A stretch of 7,367 bases of DNA from an uncultured Ruminococcus sp. (GTDB lineage Bacteria; Bacillota; Clostridia; Oscillospirales; Ruminococcaceae). The stretch is taken from assembly GCA_937910385.1 (NCBI GenBank), contig CALEPT010000154.1, positions 1 to 7,367 on the forward strand, in the 5' to 3' direction. Position 1 is the stretch's first letter. Every line of letters starts with the position of its first letter. Shown here piece by piece: positions 5,885-7,367 of the stretch. Under the pieces are notes generated by a model. It did not search any database. It saw nothing but the letters and a program-made list of their open reading frames with translations, and was not told the origin of the DNA. The position numbers were made by a program, and so were the translations under genes.

Positions 5885-7174
5885 ATGGAGATCCAAAGAG
5901 ACAGATATCTGCAGCAGATAAAAGGTTTTATGTGGGACGGACAGGTAAAAGTCATCACGGGTATCCGCCGATGCGGAAAGTCATATCTGCTGAATGTACT
6001 GTTCAGAAACTATCTTCTTGAAAACGGCGTTGCGGCCGAAAACATAATTTCTGTCGGACTTGATCTGACAAAAGATATAAAATACCGTGACCCTCTTGCA
6101 TTGGCTGAATATGTCCGCAGTAGGACTGAGGGGCAGCAGGAACAGTATTATCTTTTCGTTGATGAGATACAGATGTCCGACGAGGTGAAGAATCCCTACA
6201 ACCCCGACGGGAAAAAGATCACATTTTACGATGCATTGAATGACATGCGTTCGATCTCAAATCTTGATGTATATGTGACAGGCAGTAACTCAAAGATGCT
6301 TTCTAAGGATATCCTGACCGAATTCCGCGGGCGCAGTGACGAGATACACGTTCACCCGTTGAGTTTTTCGGAATATTACTCTGCTGTCGGCGGAGATAAG
6401 GAGGATGCATTTGAAGAATACGCTTTTTACGGCGGTATGCCATTGATTTTGTCACGTCCTGATGATACCGCAAAAGCGAATTACCTGACCTCTCTGTTTT
6501 CTGAAGTATACCTCAAAGACATAGTAGAACGAAAGAAAGTTGGTCGGGAAGATGTTCTGAGTCTGCTTCTTGACCTGCTTTGTTCATCAGTGGGTTCACT
6601 CACAAATCCGAAGAAGATAGCTGATACTCTCCGCTCGAAAACAGGTGAAAATACATCACAGAATACGATCTCTTCCTATATCGCACATCTGGAGGATGCT
6701 TTTCTTTTCAGTGAAGCCAAGCGTTATGATGTAAAGGGACGCAAATATTTTGAGTATCCCTATAAGTATTACTGCGAGGACATAGGTCTTAGGAGTGCTC
6801 GTATCGGTTTTCGTCAGCAGGAAATGACTCATATTATGGAAAATATCATATATAATGAGCTTATCATTCGTGGATTTTCTGTTGATGTAGGCGTAGTCTT
6901 CTCAAATGAAAAAAATTCAGGTGGCAGTTATTCAAAAGTGCCTCGTGAGATAGATTTCATCGCTTCAAAAGGCGGAAAAAAAGTTTATATACAGTCGGCA
7001 TTTGCACTCCCCGACGAAGAAAAGAGCAAACAGGAACTGCGTCCTTTCGCCCTTACAGGTGACTCATTTCCTAAGATGATAGTTAGAAGGGATATCCGTA
7101 AAAAGTGGTATGATGATAACGGTGTGCTTAATGTTGGACTTACGGAATTTCTGCTGAATGATGTTTCAATTTGA
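5885..7174 (+). CDS. AAA-type ATPase with C-terminal DUF4143 domain (second, divergent copy)
   Basis: A 429-residue P-loop ATPase. Walker A is GIRRCGKS at 26-33, Walker B is YLFVDE at 89-94 followed by IQ, sensor 1 is TGSNSKML at 132-139, FRGR at 147-150 fits the arginine-rich motif, PLSFSEYY is at 158-165 and YGGMP at 182-186. A small helical, probably winged-helix, segment follows (NPKKIADTLRSKTG), then the DUF4143 part with PREIDF at 353-358 and YIQSAFAL at 368-375, a PD-(D/E)xK-like pair in which Q replaces the usual ExK glutamate. Start, length and frame are all normal, with a strong ribosome binding site and its own promoter. It is clearly not a recent duplicate of the ATPase at 2312-3643. 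The two share only family motifs. It is monocistronic as far as the window shows. The biological role of this widespread family is not established. Confidence 0.95.
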   Translation: MEIQRDRYLQQIKGFMWDGQVKVITGIRRCGKSYLLNVLFRNYLLENGVAAENIISVGLDLTKDIKYRDPLALAEYVRSRTEGQQEQYYLFVDEIQMSDEVKNPYNPDGKKITFYDALNDMRSISNLDVYVTGSNSKMLSKDILTEFRGRSDEIHVHPLSFSEYYSAVGGDKEDAFEEYAFYGGMPLILSRPDDTAKANYLTSLFSEVYLKDIVERKKVGREDVLSLLLDLLCSSVGSLTNPKKIADTLRSKTGENTSQNTISSYIAHLEDAFLFSEAKRYDVKGRKYFEYPYKYYCEDIGLRSARIGFRQQEMTHIMENIIYNELIIRGFSVDVGVVFSNEKNSGGSYSKVPREIDFIASKGGKKVYIQSAFALPDEEKSKQELRPFALTGDSFPKMIVRRDIRKKWYDDNGVLNVGLTEFLLNDVSI

Positions 7175-7367
7175 ATCTTGTTATTACTGCGGTGACGGAT
7201 ATAACAGCGTGAAGAAGGTCGATAAGCACCCTGTTCAACGAAGTCAACGGCAGGAGCTTCAGGGAGAATGCTGATAACAGAAGTGTTGATTATGTGTGAA
7301 GCGGGATTCTGTATTTTAGTTCACGATCTGTAAACCCAAAGGTTCAAACCATATAACCGATTGGAAC
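7175..7367. other. Downstream non-coding stretch, nothing firm
   Basis: No strong terminator hairpin follows the ATPase stop. A short open stretch on the plus strand at 7213-7296 reads STLFNEVNGRSFRENADNRS but lies between two stops, has no start codon and is too short to assign. It may be the tail of a lost gene. A GGTTCAAACC near the right edge resembles a tRNA T-arm by chance, but the flanking bases do not pair. Confidence 0.3.

Noticed and set aside
7335..7367. tRNA-like GGTTCAAACC near the right edge
   Set aside because: The bases around the loop do not form a five-pair T stem and there is no acceptor or anticodon arm.

Overview
The window looks like an accessory stretch of a low-to-mid-GC Firmicutes genome. 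A gut or rumen Clostridia such as Ruminococcus is my best guess. The basis is strong GGAGG-type ribosome binding sites, textbook TTGACA/TATAAT-like promoters, A+T-rich intergenic DNA and the gene content. The genus is inference only. There are no RNA genes, CRISPR arrays or complete transposase genes.

Layout. Bases 1-55 look like the terminal end of an IS21-family insertion sequence lying outside the window. It runs directly into 8-1939, an A+T-rich ORF that resembles the helical C-terminal part of a STAND-type NTPase, a class often used in phage defence. Its NTPase half is absent, apparently cut off by the IS. Bases 1978-2250 are a frameshifted and truncated iron-sulfur flavoprotein pseudogene, closed by a hairpin terminator at 2267-2317. 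On the minus strand, 2312-3643 is an intact AAA-type ATPase with a DUF4143 C-terminus, with its own promoter. A bidirectional terminator at 3791-3814 separates it from a minus-strand, N-terminally truncated ATP-grasp (R2K-like) gene at 3828-4442. That is followed by an unrecognised, decayed minus-strand coding remnant (4483-4807) and an intact minus-strand GNAT acetyltransferase (4824-5297). The gap 5298-5884 holds an ambiguous remnant, a probable hairpin terminator and a strong promoter for 5885-7174, a second, different AAA/DUF4143 ATPase on the plus strand. Nothing convincing lies beyond 7174.

The genes do not form one operon or an obvious single system. Three genes look intact and separately transcribed (two ATPases and the acetyltransferase). 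Around them lie at least four broken genes, each broken in a different way (IS truncation, homopolymer frameshift, loss of the N-terminus, multiple stops). The best reading is a high-turnover variable region, or gene graveyard, in which stand-alone DUF4143 ATPases persist. I did not find a convincing new multi-gene system. The points most worth following are the IS-truncated STAND protein and the two divergent DUF4143 ATPases with different C-terminal nuclease-like motifs.
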